From: Pseudomonas kielensis
GTDB lineage: Bacteria; Pseudomonadota; Gammaproteobacteria; Pseudomonadales; Pseudomonadaceae
Length of the DNA stretch: 53,369 bases
NCBI RefSeq assembly: GCF_014236655.1
Contig: NZ_JACMYG010000036.1
Location: 1-53,369, forward strand
Direction of reading: 5' to 3'
Shown here: positions 15,704 to 24,521 of the stretch, one piece after another
Layout: every line of letters starts with the position of its first letter
Position numbering within the stretch: position 1 is the first letter of the stretch
The notes under the pieces: generated by a model
Seen by the model: the letters and a program-made list of their open reading frames with translations, nothing else
Databases searched by the model: none
Told to the model about the DNA's origin: nothing
Made by a program: the position numbers and the translations under genes

Positions 15704-17943
15704 GACTGAGCCTCTTGGGCAACGCGGATACCGACCTGCGCGCACAACGCGAGGAAATTCGGGAAGGAGGTAGCGACGTTGGCGCAATCATGGATGCGGA
15801 TCGGCGCATTGGCGCGCAGCGACGCAACACTGAAGGCCATCGCAATCCGGTGATCGCCATGACCGTGGACTTCGCCACCACCGATCTGGCCGCCATCAAT
15901 GATAATGCCATCCGGCGTCGGCTCGCACTTGACGCCCAGCGCCAACAGACCGTCAGCCATGACCTGGATGCGGTCCGACTCCTTGACCCGCAGCTCTTCG
16001 GCACCCCGCAGGATCGTCCGGCCTTGCGCACAAGCTGCCGCCACGAACAGCACCGGGAATTCGTCGATGGCCAGCGGCACCAACTCCTCGGGAATCTCGA
16101 TGCCCTTGAGTTGAGCTGCACGCACACGCAGGTCAGCCACCGGCTCGCCGCCAACTTCGCGCTGATTCTCCAGGGTAATGTCGGCACCCATGAGACGCAG
16201 GATATCGATCACCCCGGTACGGGTTGGGTTGATACCAACATGCTCCAGCACCAGCTCGGAGCCTTCGGCAATCGAAGCGGCGACCAGGAAGAACGCCGAC
16301 GAAGAGATATCGCCCGGCACTTCGATGTGGGTGGCAGTCAGCTTGTGGCCGGACTCGACGGAGGCCGTTGCGCCCTCGACAGTCACCGGATAGCCGAAGC
16401 CGCGCAGCATGCGCTCGGTATGGTCACGGGTGGGTGCAGGCTCGGTGACCGTGGTCTGGCCTTCGGCGTACAGACCGGCCAACAGCAGGCAGGACTTAAC
16501 CTGGGCGCTGGCCATCGGCATGGTATAGGTCAGGCCCTTGAGGGCATGGCCACCACGAATGATCATCGGCGGACGACCTTCAGCGGCGGTCTCGATCACC
16601 GCGCCCATTTCCCGCAGCGGATTGGCCACGCGATTCATCGGACGCTTGGACAACGAGGCGTCGCCCGTCAGGGTGCTATCGAAGTTCTGCGCAGCCAGAA
16701 GGCCAGACAGCAGACGCATCGAAGTGCCGGAGTTGCCCAGATAGATCGGGCCAGGAGCCGGCTTCAAGCCATGCAGGCCCACACCATGAATGGTCACACG
16801 ACCATGGTGCGGCCCTTCGATGACCACCCCCATGTCGCGGAAGGCCTGCAAGGTCGCCAGGGCATCTTCGCCCTCGAGGAAGCCTTCGACTTCGGTCACA
16901 CCCTCAGCCAGGGAGCCGAGCATGATCGAACGGTGGGAAATCGATTTATCGCCCGGTACACGAATCCGCCCAGTCAGGCGGCCACCAGGTTGTGCCAGGA
17001 AAATCAGGTCGTTGGAGTTCATAGCGTCCACATAGGCCCGGCGGGCCAGGATTTTACTGAAATGCTCGCGGGCAACCCGGGCGCGAGTGAACACGCCCAA
17101 CAATTGGTGCCCGTCCCCTGCATCGACCGCGTCGCGCAAGGCGTCGAGGTCGCTGCGAAATGTATCGAGTGTGCGCAACACCGCTTCCCGGTTAGCGAGA
17201 AAGATGTCGTGCCACATCACCGGGTCGCTACCGGCGATTCTTGTGAAATCGCGGAAACCGCCCGCAGCGTAACGGAAGATCTCAAGATTTTCATTGCGCT
17301 TGGCCAACGAATCGACCAAACCGAACGCCAGCAGGTGCGGCAGATGACTGGTGGCGGCCAGCACTTCATCGTGGCGATCGACCTGCATGTGCTCGACATC
17401 GGCGCCCAATTCGCGCCAGAGCGCATCAACTATCGCCAGCGCAGCCGGATCAGTTTGCTCAAGCGGCGTGAGGATCACCTTGTGCCGGCGGAACAACTGG
17501 GCATTGGAGGCCTCTACCCCGCTCTGCTCGGAACCGGCAATCGGGTGCCCCGGCACGAAGCGTGGCGGCATGCCGCCGAACGCCTGGGTTGCCGCCCGCA
17601 CCACATTGCCCTTGGCACTGCCAACGTCCGTCAGGATCGCTGCGCCCAGGTCCATGCCCGCGAGCAGCGCCAGGAGCTTCTCCATGGCCAGGATCGGCAC
17701 CGCCAACTGAATGACATCCGCCCCCACACAGGCGGCCGCCAGGTCATCCTCACAACGGTCGACCACGCCCAGCTCTACGGCAAGCTGGCGTGATTGCGGA
17801 TCGAGATCGACACCCACCACTTCGCGGCAAATGCCACTTTCGCGCAAGCCCTTGGCAAACGAACCGCCGATCAGCCCCAGGCCGACCACCACCAGGCGAC
17901 CGATCACCGGCGCAGCAGGCTGCACGGCACTGACATCAACCAC
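15700..17943 (-). CDS. tyrA-aroA: Prephenate dehydrogenase / EPSP synthase fusion
   Basis: A 747-residue fusion of two aromatic-pathway enzymes. Residues 1 to about 300 are a TyrA dehydrogenase with the NAD(P) motif VVGLGLIGGSFAKGL; it oxidises prephenate or arogenate toward tyrosine. From about residue 310 follows 5-enolpyruvylshikimate-3-phosphate synthase (AroA): PGDKSISHRS near 330, GNSGTSMRLLSG near 400, SAQVK near 482, RDHTE near 504 and NPTRTG near 573. The last motifs are those of class II, glyphosate-tolerant EPSP synthases. The fusion is a known Pseudomonas feature. The gene overlaps hisC by eight bases and cmk by four, so expression is tightly coupled with the other aromatic genes. 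Confidence 0.96.
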   Translation of the reverse strand: MVDVSAVQPAAPVIGRLVVVGLGLIGGSFAKGLRESGICREVVGVDLDPQSRQLAVELGVVDRCEDDLAAACVGADVIQLAVPILAMEKLLALLAGMDLGAAILTDVGSAKGNVVRAATQAFGGMPPRFVPGHPIAGSEQSGVEASNAQLFRRHKVILTPLEQTDPAALAIVDALWRELGADVEHMQVDRHDEVLAATSHLPHLLAFGLVDSLAKRNENLEIFRYAAGGFRDFTRIAGSDPVMWHDIFLANREAVLRTLDTFRSDLDALRDAVDAGDGHQLLGVFTRARVAREHFSKILARRAYVDAMNSNDLIFLAQPGGRLTGRIRVPGDKSISHRSIMLGSLAEGVTEVEGFLEGEDALATLQAFRDMGVVIEGPHHGRVTIHGVGLHGLKPAPGPIYLGNSGTSMRLLSGLLAAQNFDSTLTGDASLSKRPMNRVANPLREMGAVIETAAEGRPPMIIRGGHALKGLTYTMPMASAQVKSCLLLAGLYAEGQTTVTEPAPTRDHTERMLRGFGYPVTVEGATASVESGHKLTATHIEVPGDISSSAFFLVAASIAEGSELVLEHVGINPTRTGVIDILRLMGADITLENQREVGGEPVADLRVRAAQLKGIEIPEELVPLAIDEFPVLFVAAACAQGRTILRGAEELRVKESDRIQVMADGLLALGVKCEPTPDGIIIDGGQIGGGEVHGHGDHRIAMAFSVASLRANAPIRIHDCANVATSFPNFLALCAQVGIRVAQEAQS

Positions 17944-19048
17944 GGGTCAGGACCTTGCTCAGCGCCTCTAGGAAACGGCTGTTTTCTGCCGGCAGGCCGA
18001 CGGTGATGCGCAGGTGGTTCGGCATGCCGTAGTTGGCCACCGGACGCACAATCACACCTTCACGCAGCAAGCCCTGGAAGATCGGCGCAGCACTGCGCCC
18101 CAGATCAACACAGATAAAGTTGCCCCGGGACGGGATCCAGCCCAGCCCCAACTCACGGAACCCGGCTTCCAACTGCTGCATGCCCGCTTCATTCAGGCGT
18201 CGGCTTTCAGCCAGGTACTCATCGTCTTGCAACGCGGCACAGGCGGCAGCCAGTGCCAGGCTGTTGACGTTGAAGGGCTGGCGTACGCGATTGAGCACGT
18301 CAGCCACTACCGCCGTCGACAAGCCATAACCCACGCGCAACGCCGCCAGGCCATAGGCCTTGGAGAAGGTGCGCGATACCAGCAGGTTCGGATACGCGGC
18401 AAGAAAATCCAGGCCGTCGGGCAGGTCACTGCCTTCGGCGTACTCGATGTACGCCTCGTCCAGCACCACCAGCACCGACGCAGGCACATCCTGCAGGAAC
18501 TCATCCAGCGCCTCGGCACTGAACCAGGTTCCGGTCGGATTGTTCGGGTTGGCAATGAACACCACACGGGTGTTGGCATCGATCGCCGCCAGCATGGCCG
18601 GCAGGTCGTGCCCCCAATCCCGGGCCGGGATCACCCGCGCGTCAGCACCAATGGCCTGGGTGACAATCGGATAGACCGCAAAGGCGTGCTCACTGAACAC
18701 CGCGTTCAAGCCGGGCGCCAGATAGGCACGCGCTACCAGCTCGAGAATGTCGTTGGAACCGTTGCCCAATGTCACCTGGTTCAGCTCGACGCGGCACTGC
18801 TCTGCCAGCAGCGTCTTGAGCGCAAAGCCATTGCCATCCGGATACCGGGTCAGCTCGGCCAGCGCTTCACGAATCGCCGCCAAGGCCTTGGGGCTGGCAC
18901 CTAGCGGGTTTTCGTTGCTGGCCAGTTTGACGATGCGAGCCGGATCGATGTCCAGCTCGCGCGCCAGTTCGTCCACGGGCTTGCCCGGAACGTAAGGCGA
19001 AAGTTGTTGCACGCCCGGCTGTGCCAGAGCGAGGAAGTCGCCACTCAT
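17936..19048 (-). CDS. hisC: Histidinol-phosphate / aromatic aminotransferase
   Basis: A 370-residue class I/II PLP aminotransferase. The Lys that binds PLP is in SRTFSKAYGLAALRVGYG near 220, with ASNENPLG near 44, FIANPNNPTG near 160 and VVLDEAYIEYAE near 190. Position between pheA and tyrA-aroA points to an aromatic role (the HisHb/hisC2 type of the Pseudomonas supraoperon), with transamination of imidazole acetol phosphate and aromatic keto acids both possible. It starts 11 bases after pheA and overlaps tyrA-aroA. A second HisC normally sits in the his operon elsewhere, so this is probably the hisC2 paralogue. Confidence 0.93.
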   Translation of the reverse strand: MSGDFLALAQPGVQQLSPYVPGKPVDELARELDIDPARIVKLASNENPLGASPKALAAIREALAELTRYPDGNGFALKTLLAEQCRVELNQVTLGNGSNDILELVARAYLAPGLNAVFSEHAFAVYPIVTQAIGADARVIPARDWGHDLPAMLAAIDANTRVVFIANPNNPTGTWFSAEALDEFLQDVPASVLVVLDEAYIEYAEGSDLPDGLDFLAAYPNLLVSRTFSKAYGLAALRVGYGLSTAVVADVLNRVRQPFNVNSLALAAACAALQDDEYLAESRRLNEAGMQQLEAGFRELGLGWIPSRGNFICVDLGRSAAPIFQGLLREGVIVRPVANYGMPNHLRITVGLPAENSRFLEALSKVLTRG

Positions 19049-19059
19049 TGTTAACGCCC

Positions 19060-20154
19060 TTAGAGAACTGCTTTGGGGTAGGAACCCAACACTTTAAGTG
19101 CCACTGCTTCCTGACTGATTTTCTCCAGCACACCCTTGACCAGCGGATCGCGGTGGTGGCCGACGAAATCGATGAAGAACACGTAGGTCCACTTGCCACT
19201 GCGCGACGGACGCGTCTCGATGCGCGTCAGGTCAATGCCGTTGTCGTGGAAAGGCACCAGCAACTCGTGCAGCGCACCCGGCTTGTTGCTCATCGAGACA
19301 ATGATCGAGGTCTTGTCGTCGCCGGTCGGCGGCACTTCCTGGCTACCGATCATCAGGAAGCGCGTGGAGTTGTCCGGACGGTCTTCGATTTTCTCGGCCA
19401 GGCGAGTCAGGCCGTACAGGCCCGCCGCCATGTCGCCAGCGATTGCCGCCGAATTCCACTCACCCTTGACCCGCTTGGCTGCCTCGGCGTTGCTGGAGAC
19501 CGCCACGCGCTCGACATTCGGGTAATGCGCGTCCAGCCACTTGCGGCACTGGGCCAGGGACTGGGCGTGGGAGTAGATACGGCTGATGCTGTCAGTCTTG
19601 GTGTTTTCACCCACCAGCAAGTGGTGGTGAATCCGCAACTCGACTTCGCCGCAGATGACCATGTCGTGCTCGAGGAAGCTGTCGAGGGTGTGGTTGACGG
19701 CGCCTTCTGTGGAGTTTTCCACAGGCACCACGCCAAAATTCACCGCGCCGGCAGCCACTTCCCGGAACACTTCGTCGATCGCCGCCATCGGCTTGCTGAT
19801 CACCGCGTGACCGAAGTGCTTCATGGCGGCCGCCTGGGTGAAGGTACCTTCAGGGCCCAGGTAAGCCACTTTCAGCGGCTGCTCGAGCGCCAGGCACGAG
19901 GACATGATCTCACGGAACAACCGCGCCATCTCTTCGTTGCCCAGCGGCCCCTGATTACGCTCCATCACGCGCTTGAGCACCTGAGCTTCACGCTCAGGAC
20001 GATAGAACACCGGCACTTCGCCTTCGGCCAGCGAGGCCATCTTTACTCGCGCGACTTCCTGGGCGCAGCGGGCACGCTCACTGATCAACTCCAGGACCTT
20101 TTCGTCCAGCGAATCAATGCGCAGGCGCAGTGCCTTGAGTTCTTGCTCAGACAT
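19060..20154 (-). CDS. pheA: Chorismate mutase / prephenate dehydratase (P-protein)
   Basis: A 364-residue bifunctional enzyme that converts chorismate to phenylpyruvate. Residues 1-90 form the AroQ chorismate mutase (LRLRIDSLDEKVLELISERARCAQEVARVK). The prephenate dehydratase domain follows from about 95 (VAYLGPEGTFTQAAA) and contains the catalytic NSTRFLMIG near 268. A C-terminal ACT domain with TRIETRPSRSGKWTYVFFIDF near 315 allows feedback inhibition by phenylalanine. The start codon shares one base with the serC stop (TAATG), so translation is coupled. Confidence 0.97.
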   Translation of the reverse strand: MSEQELKALRLRIDSLDEKVLELISERARCAQEVARVKMASLAEGEVPVFYRPEREAQVLKRVMERNQGPLGNEEMARLFREIMSSCLALEQPLKVAYLGPEGTFTQAAAMKHFGHAVISKPMAAIDEVFREVAAGAVNFGVVPVENSTEGAVNHTLDSFLEHDMVICGEVELRIHHHLLVGENTKTDSISRIYSHAQSLAQCRKWLDAHYPNVERVAVSSNAEAAKRVKGEWNSAAIAGDMAAGLYGLTRLAEKIEDRPDNSTRFLMIGSQEVPPTGDDKTSIIVSMSNKPGALHELLVPFHDNGIDLTRIETRPSRSGKWTYVFFIDFVGHHRDPLVKGVLEKISQEAVALKVLGSYPKAVL

Positions 20155-21239
20155 TAGCCGTGTTCCTTCTCGAACTCTGCCATGTACGAAACCAGTGCGT
20201 TGACCGCAACGATGTCGACGGCGTTATAGATGGAGGCGCGCATACCGCCCACGGAACGGTGCCCCTTGAGGTTCAGCAGGCCCCGCTCGTCGGCACCGGC
20301 CAAAAATGGCTTGTCCAGACGATCGTCAGCCAGACGGAACGGCACGTTCATCCACGAGCGATCGGTCTTGTTGATCGGGTTGCTGTACAGGCCGCTGGCA
20401 TCGATGAAGTCATACAGGGTGCGCTGCTTGACTTCGTTGAGCTTGCCGATGGCTTCCACGCCACCTTGATCCTTCAGCCACTCGAACACCAGGCCGGACA
20501 GGTACCAGGCCAGGGTCGGCGGGGTGTTGTACATCGAGCCATTGTCGGCGGCGACCTTGTAGTCGAGCATGGTCGGGCACAACGCGCGGGCACGGCCCAG
20601 CAGGTCTTCACGCACGATATTGACCACGATACCGCTCGGGCCGATGTTTTTCTGGGCGCCGGCGTAGATCATGCCAAAACGCGAAACATCGATCGGGCGC
20701 GACAGAATGTCCGAAGACATGTCGGCAACCAGCGGCACATCACCGGTTTCCGGCACCCAGCCAAACTCCAGGCCGCCGATGGTTTCATTCGGTGCGTAGT
20801 GCACGTAGGCGGCGTCTTGCGACAACTGCCACTCGTTCTGCCCGGGAATTGCAAAATAGTCGTAGGGCTTGGCGGTCGCGGCAACATTGACGTGGCCGTA
20901 ACGGGAAGCTTCTTCGATGGCTTTCTGCGACCAGATACCGGTGTCGATATAGTCGGCGGTGCCGTTTTCCGGCAGCAGGTTCAGCGGAATCTGAGCAAAT
21001 TGCTGGCTGGCGCCACCTTGCAGAAACAACACTTTGTAGTTCGAAGGGATATTCAGCAGATCACGCAGATCCTGCTCGGCCTTGGTGGCAATGGACACGA
21101 ACTCATCACTGCGATGGCTCATTTCCATGACGGAGAGGCCCTTGCCGTGCCAATCCAGGAGTTCACCCTGGGCACGCTGCAGGACAGCTTCGGGAAGTGC
21201 CGCCGGACCGGCACAGAAGTTATAGGCTCTCTTGCTCAC
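20154..21239 (-). CDS. serC: Phosphoserine aminotransferase
   Basis: SerC transaminates 3-phosphohydroxypyruvate to phosphoserine for serine synthesis and acts in pyridoxal phosphate synthesis. The N-terminus SKRAYNFCAGPAALPEAVL, the PLP lysine in YAGAQKNIGPSGIVVNIV near 195, and the C-terminal LKGHRSVGGMRASIYNA near 330 are diagnostic. I place the start at GTG 21239, giving 361 residues as usual; a TTG two codons upstream (21245) is in frame. It heads the serC-pheA-hisC-tyrA/aroA-cmk-rpsA operon. A REPIN and the gyrA terminator lie upstream, so an own promoter is expected at about 21240-21310. Confidence 0.97.
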   Translation of the reverse strand: MSKRAYNFCAGPAALPEAVLQRAQGELLDWHGKGLSVMEMSHRSDEFVSIATKAEQDLRDLLNIPSNYKVLFLQGGASQQFAQIPLNLLPENGTADYIDTGIWSQKAIEEASRYGHVNVAATAKPYDYFAIPGQNEWQLSQDAAYVHYAPNETIGGLEFGWVPETGDVPLVADMSSDILSRPIDVSRFGMIYAGAQKNIGPSGIVVNIVREDLLGRARALCPTMLDYKVAADNGSMYNTPPTLAWYLSGLVFEWLKDQGGVEAIGKLNEVKQRTLYDFIDASGLYSNPINKTDRSWMNVPFRLADDRLDKPFLAGADERGLLNLKGHRSVGGMRASIYNAVDIVAVNALVSYMAEFEKEHG

Positions 21240-21318
21240 ATCCAATCTCGCTCTGATTTGGTGGTATCACACATTTATAGGGGGCGATCGCCACTCACAT
21301 GGCTGAGCAGCGATCAAC

Positions 21319-21418
21319 TGTAGGAGCGAGCTTGCTCGCGAAAAACCTGAGGACGCCGCGTTTAATCAGGAAACCCGCGTCATCGTTAACGTCCATCGCG
21401 AGCGAGCTCGCTCCTACA
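21319..21418. repeat. REPIN: pair of inverted REP sequences between gyrA and serC
   Basis: Two REP sequences face each other: TGTAGGAGCGAGCTTGCTCG on the left (from 21319) and its near-complement CGAGCGAGCTCGCTCCTACA on the right (ending 21418), with about 55 bases between. This is the typical two-REP REPIN layout of P. fluorescens-group genomes, moved by RAYT transposases encoded elsewhere. In RNA it would fold into a long hairpin and may protect or end transcripts. Confidence 0.9.
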
Positions 21419-21448
21419 GGGTCATCAATTTTCCATAGGGACAAACAA

Positions 21449-21479
21449 CAAGGGGGCGAATTTTCATCCGCCCCCTGTT
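21449..21479 (-). terminator. Rho-independent terminator after gyrA
   Basis: Stem AGGGGGCG/CGCCCCCT (21451-21458 with 21469-21476) with a ten-base A/T-rich loop lies eight bases beyond the gyrA stop. On the minus-strand transcript it is followed by a T-rich stretch (TTGTTGTTTGT). Confidence 0.85.
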
Positions 21480-21486
21480 TGTCCGC

Positions 21487-24141
21487 TTACTCTTGCGGTT
21501 CTTCGTCAGCGGCGGCATCGAGTTGCTGATCGTCAACCACGTCGTCGATCACGACTTCGCCGTCGAACACCACACCCTCTTCGCCTTCCAGCTCTTCACC
21601 TTCGACTTCCGACGGCTCCTGGACCCGCTCCAGACCCACCAGCGTTTCGTCGCTGGCCAGCTTGATCAGGGTCACACCCTGGGTATTACGACCCAGGCTC
21701 GAGACTTCGTCGACACGGGTACGCACCAGAGTGCCCTGGTCGGAAATCAGCATGATCTCCTCACCGTCGAGCACCTGCACGGCACCCACCAGGCGGCCGT
21801 TGCGGTCGTTGCTGACCATGGCGATCACACCCTGGCCGCCACGCTTGTACTCCGGGAACTCGCCGATGGCAGTACGCTTGCCGTAACCACGCGCCGAAGC
21901 GGTAAGGATCTGGCTGCCTTCTTCCGGGATCAGCATGGAAATCAGCTTCTGCCCTTCCGGCAGGCGCATACCACGCACACCGCGCGCGGTACGGCCCATG
22001 GCACGGACGTCGGACTCTTTGAAGCGAGTGACCTTGCCGCCGTCAGAGAACAGCATGACTTCACGCTCGCCATCGGTGATGGCTGCGGAAATCAGCACGT
22101 CGCCTTCGTCCAGCTCCAACGCGATCAGGCCGACACTGCGTTGACGGCTGAAGGATTCCAGCGGGGTCTTCTTCACGGTGCCTTTGGCGGTTGCCATGAA
22201 GATGAAGTGACCTTCGGTGTATTCCTCGACCGGCAACATGGTGGTGATGTACTCATCACTGTCCAGCGGCAGCAGGTTGACCAGCGGACGCCCACGGGCA
22301 GCGCGGGAGGCTTCCGGAATTTCGTAGGTTTTCAGCCAGTACACCTTGCCCTTGCTGGAGAACAGCAGCAGCGTGGTGTGGCTGTTGGCAACCAGCAGGT
22401 GAGCGATGTAGTCCTCATCCTTGACGCCAGTCGCCGACTTGCCTTTACCGCCACGACGCTGGGCCTGGTACGCAGCCAATGGCTGGGTCTTGGCGTAGCC
22501 ACCGTGGGAAATGGTCACGACGCGCTCTTCTTCCGGGATCATGTCACCCAGGGTCAAGTCGAGACGGGCATCGAGGATTTCGGTGCGGCGCACATCGCCG
22601 TATTCGGCGCGGATCACTTCCAGTTCTTCGCGGATCACTTCCATCAGGCGCGTGGCGCTGTTGAGGATGCGGATCAGCTCGCCGATCTGGTTGAGGATCT
22701 CTTGATACTCGGCCAGCAGCTTTTCGTGCTCCAGGCCAGTCAGGCGGTGCAGGCGCAGCTCCAGAATGGCTTGCGCCTGTTCCGGCGACAGGAAGTACTT
22801 GCCATCGCGCAGGCCGTATTGCGGGTCCAGGGTCTCTGGACGGCAAGAATCGGCGCCAGCGCGCTCGACCATCGCCACCACGGCAGAGGATTCCCAGGCC
22901 GTGCTGATCAGCGCTTCCTTGGCTTCCGACGGCGTTGGCGATGCCTTGATCAGGGCGATGACCGGGTCGATGTTCGACAGGGCAACCGCCTGGCCTTCCA
23001 GGATGTGGCCACGCTCGCGGGCTTTACGCAGCTCGAACACGGTACGGCGGGTCACGACTTCGCGACGGTGACGCACGAAGGCTTCCAGCAGGTCCTTGAG
23101 GTTGAGGATCCGTGGACGGCCATCAATCAGCGCGACGATGTTGATACCGAACACTGCCTGCAACTGGGTCTGGGCGTAGAGGTTGTTGAGAATCACCTCT
23201 GGCACTTCGCCGCGACGCAACTCGATCACAACGCGCATACCGTCCTTGTCGGACTCGTCGCGCAGCTCGGTGATGCCTTCCAGCTTCTTCTCTTTGACCA
23301 GCTCGGCGATCTTCTCGATCAGACGCGCCTTGTTCAACTGGTAAGGCAATTCGGTGATGACGATCTGCTGGCGACCACCGACCTTGTCGATGTCTTCGAT
23401 CGTCGAGCGGGCACGCATGTAAATGCGCCCGCGACCGGTACGGTAGGCTTCGATGATGCCGGCGCGACCGTTGATGATCGCAGCGGTCGGGAAGTCCGGA
23501 CCCGGGATGTATTGCATCAGCTCGTCGACAGTCAGCTCGGGATTGTCGATGAGCGCCAGGCAACCGTCGATGACTTCACCGAGGTTGTGCGGCGGAATGT
23601 TGGTCGCCATGCCCACGGCGATACCGCTGGAGCCGTTGACCAGCAGGTTGGGAATACGGGTCGGCATGACCGCCGGGATCATTTCGGTGCCGTCGTAGTT
23701 CGGCACCCAGTCCACGGTTTCCTTGTGCAGGTCAGCCAGCAGTTCGTGCGCCAGCTTGGTCATGCGCACTTCGGTGTATCGCATCGCGGCGGCGTTGTCG
23801 CCGTCGACCGAACCGAAGTTGCCCTGGCCGTCGACCAGCAGGTAACGCAGCGAGAATGGCTGCGCCATCCGAACGATGGTGTCGTACACCGCGGTATCAC
23901 CGTGAGGGTGATACTTACCGATCACGTCACCGACAACACGGGCAGATTTCTTGTACGGCTTGTTGAAGTCGTTACCCAGCTCGCTCATTGCGAACAGCAC
24001 ACGCCGATGCACGGGCTTCAAGCCATCGCGCGCATCAGGCAGTGCCCGCCCGACAATTACGCTCATTGCGTAGTCGAGGTAGGACTGCTTCAGCTCGTCT
24101 TCGATATTGACCGGGAGGATTTCTTTGGCCAGTTCGCCCAT
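21487..24141 (-). CDS. gyrA: DNA gyrase subunit A
   Basis: GyrA forms the DNA-breaking core of gyrase with GyrB. The 884-residue protein starts at the ATG at 24141 (MGELAKEILPVNIEDELKQSYLDYAMSVIVGRALPD), the conserved N-terminus; the open frame continues 28 codons upstream without family support. The quinolone-resistance region HPHGDTAVYDTIVRMAQ has Thr83 and Asp87 (E. coli numbering), the wild-type residues in Pseudomonas, so no target mutation is seen at these sites. The catalytic tyrosine lies in the ARRYTE-equivalent segment AAMRYTEVRM. The C-terminal beta-pinwheel contains the GyrA box QRRGGKG near 560. The tail is long and very acidic (EVEGEELEGEEG), as in other pseudomonads. Confidence 0.98.
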   Translation of the reverse strand: MGELAKEILPVNIEDELKQSYLDYAMSVIVGRALPDARDGLKPVHRRVLFAMSELGNDFNKPYKKSARVVGDVIGKYHPHGDTAVYDTIVRMAQPFSLRYLLVDGQGNFGSVDGDNAAAMRYTEVRMTKLAHELLADLHKETVDWVPNYDGTEMIPAVMPTRIPNLLVNGSSGIAVGMATNIPPHNLGEVIDGCLALIDNPELTVDELMQYIPGPDFPTAAIINGRAGIIEAYRTGRGRIYMRARSTIEDIDKVGGRQQIVITELPYQLNKARLIEKIAELVKEKKLEGITELRDESDKDGMRVVIELRRGEVPEVILNNLYAQTQLQAVFGINIVALIDGRPRILNLKDLLEAFVRHRREVVTRRTVFELRKARERGHILEGQAVALSNIDPVIALIKASPTPSEAKEALISTAWESSAVVAMVERAGADSCRPETLDPQYGLRDGKYFLSPEQAQAILELRLHRLTGLEHEKLLAEYQEILNQIGELIRILNSATRLMEVIREELEVIRAEYGDVRRTEILDARLDLTLGDMIPEEERVVTISHGGYAKTQPLAAYQAQRRGGKGKSATGVKDEDYIAHLLVANSHTTLLLFSSKGKVYWLKTYEIPEASRAARGRPLVNLLPLDSDEYITTMLPVEEYTEGHFIFMATAKGTVKKTPLESFSRQRSVGLIALELDEGDVLISAAITDGEREVMLFSDGGKVTRFKESDVRAMGRTARGVRGMRLPEGQKLISMLIPEEGSQILTASARGYGKRTAIGEFPEYKRGGQGVIAMVSNDRNGRLVGAVQVLDGEEIMLISDQGTLVRTRVDEVSSLGRNTQGVTLIKLASDETLVGLERVQEPSEVEGEELEGEEGVVFDGEVVIDDVVDDQQLDAAADEEPQE

Positions 24142-24521
24142 GAGAAGCCTGATTCCTTTTTCTGGTGAAACTTCGTCACATCCAGATGGGACGAACGAAG
24201 CTCGCCGCTGCAGGCTGAGTGCCATGCACCGACTTACGACAAATCAACGAGTTATGCCATGGATCTGCGCAGTAAAGGTTACCCCGTGGGGCGACCTTGG
24301 AAACCGCCGGATGTTATCACAAGAGCCGCCACGCACCTATCCCCCTGATGCGCATGGAGCATAGTTAGTTGACCGATGACAGGCTTGAAGAGGACGAGAG
24401 AAGCTTAGAGGCTTATCGAATGCAGATTCGAGGCTCGATTAAGGCTGGTTTGTGGGTTTACGCGCAAAACCCGTGGGCGCGAGCCTGCTTGCGACAGCAA
24501 CCGCCCAGACACCCGACCCCA
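24142..24521. other. Intergenic region upstream of gyrA and downstream of mtnA
   Basis: These 380 bases hold no gene I can support. The part next to gyrA must contain its promoter; AAAAGGA and CAGG lie before the ATG, but I see no clear -35/-10 pair. A short hairpin, GGGTTT/AAACCC (24454-24472), with a REP-like sequence beside it, lies about 50 bases after the mtnA stop and could end or stabilise the mtnA transcript. Confidence 0.6.
24472..24498 (+). repeat. Single degenerate REP-like sequence
   Basis: GTGGGCGCGAGCCTGCTTGCGA resembles one half of the Pseudomonas REP found intact at 21319-21418, with several changes and no inverted partner nearby. It looks like a decayed REP singlet beyond the 3' end of mtnA. 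Confidence 0.45.

Noticed and set aside
21493..24168. An 891-codon plus-strand frame opposite gyrA
   Set aside because: Mirror of gyrA codon bias, rich in H, Q and D with no family features.
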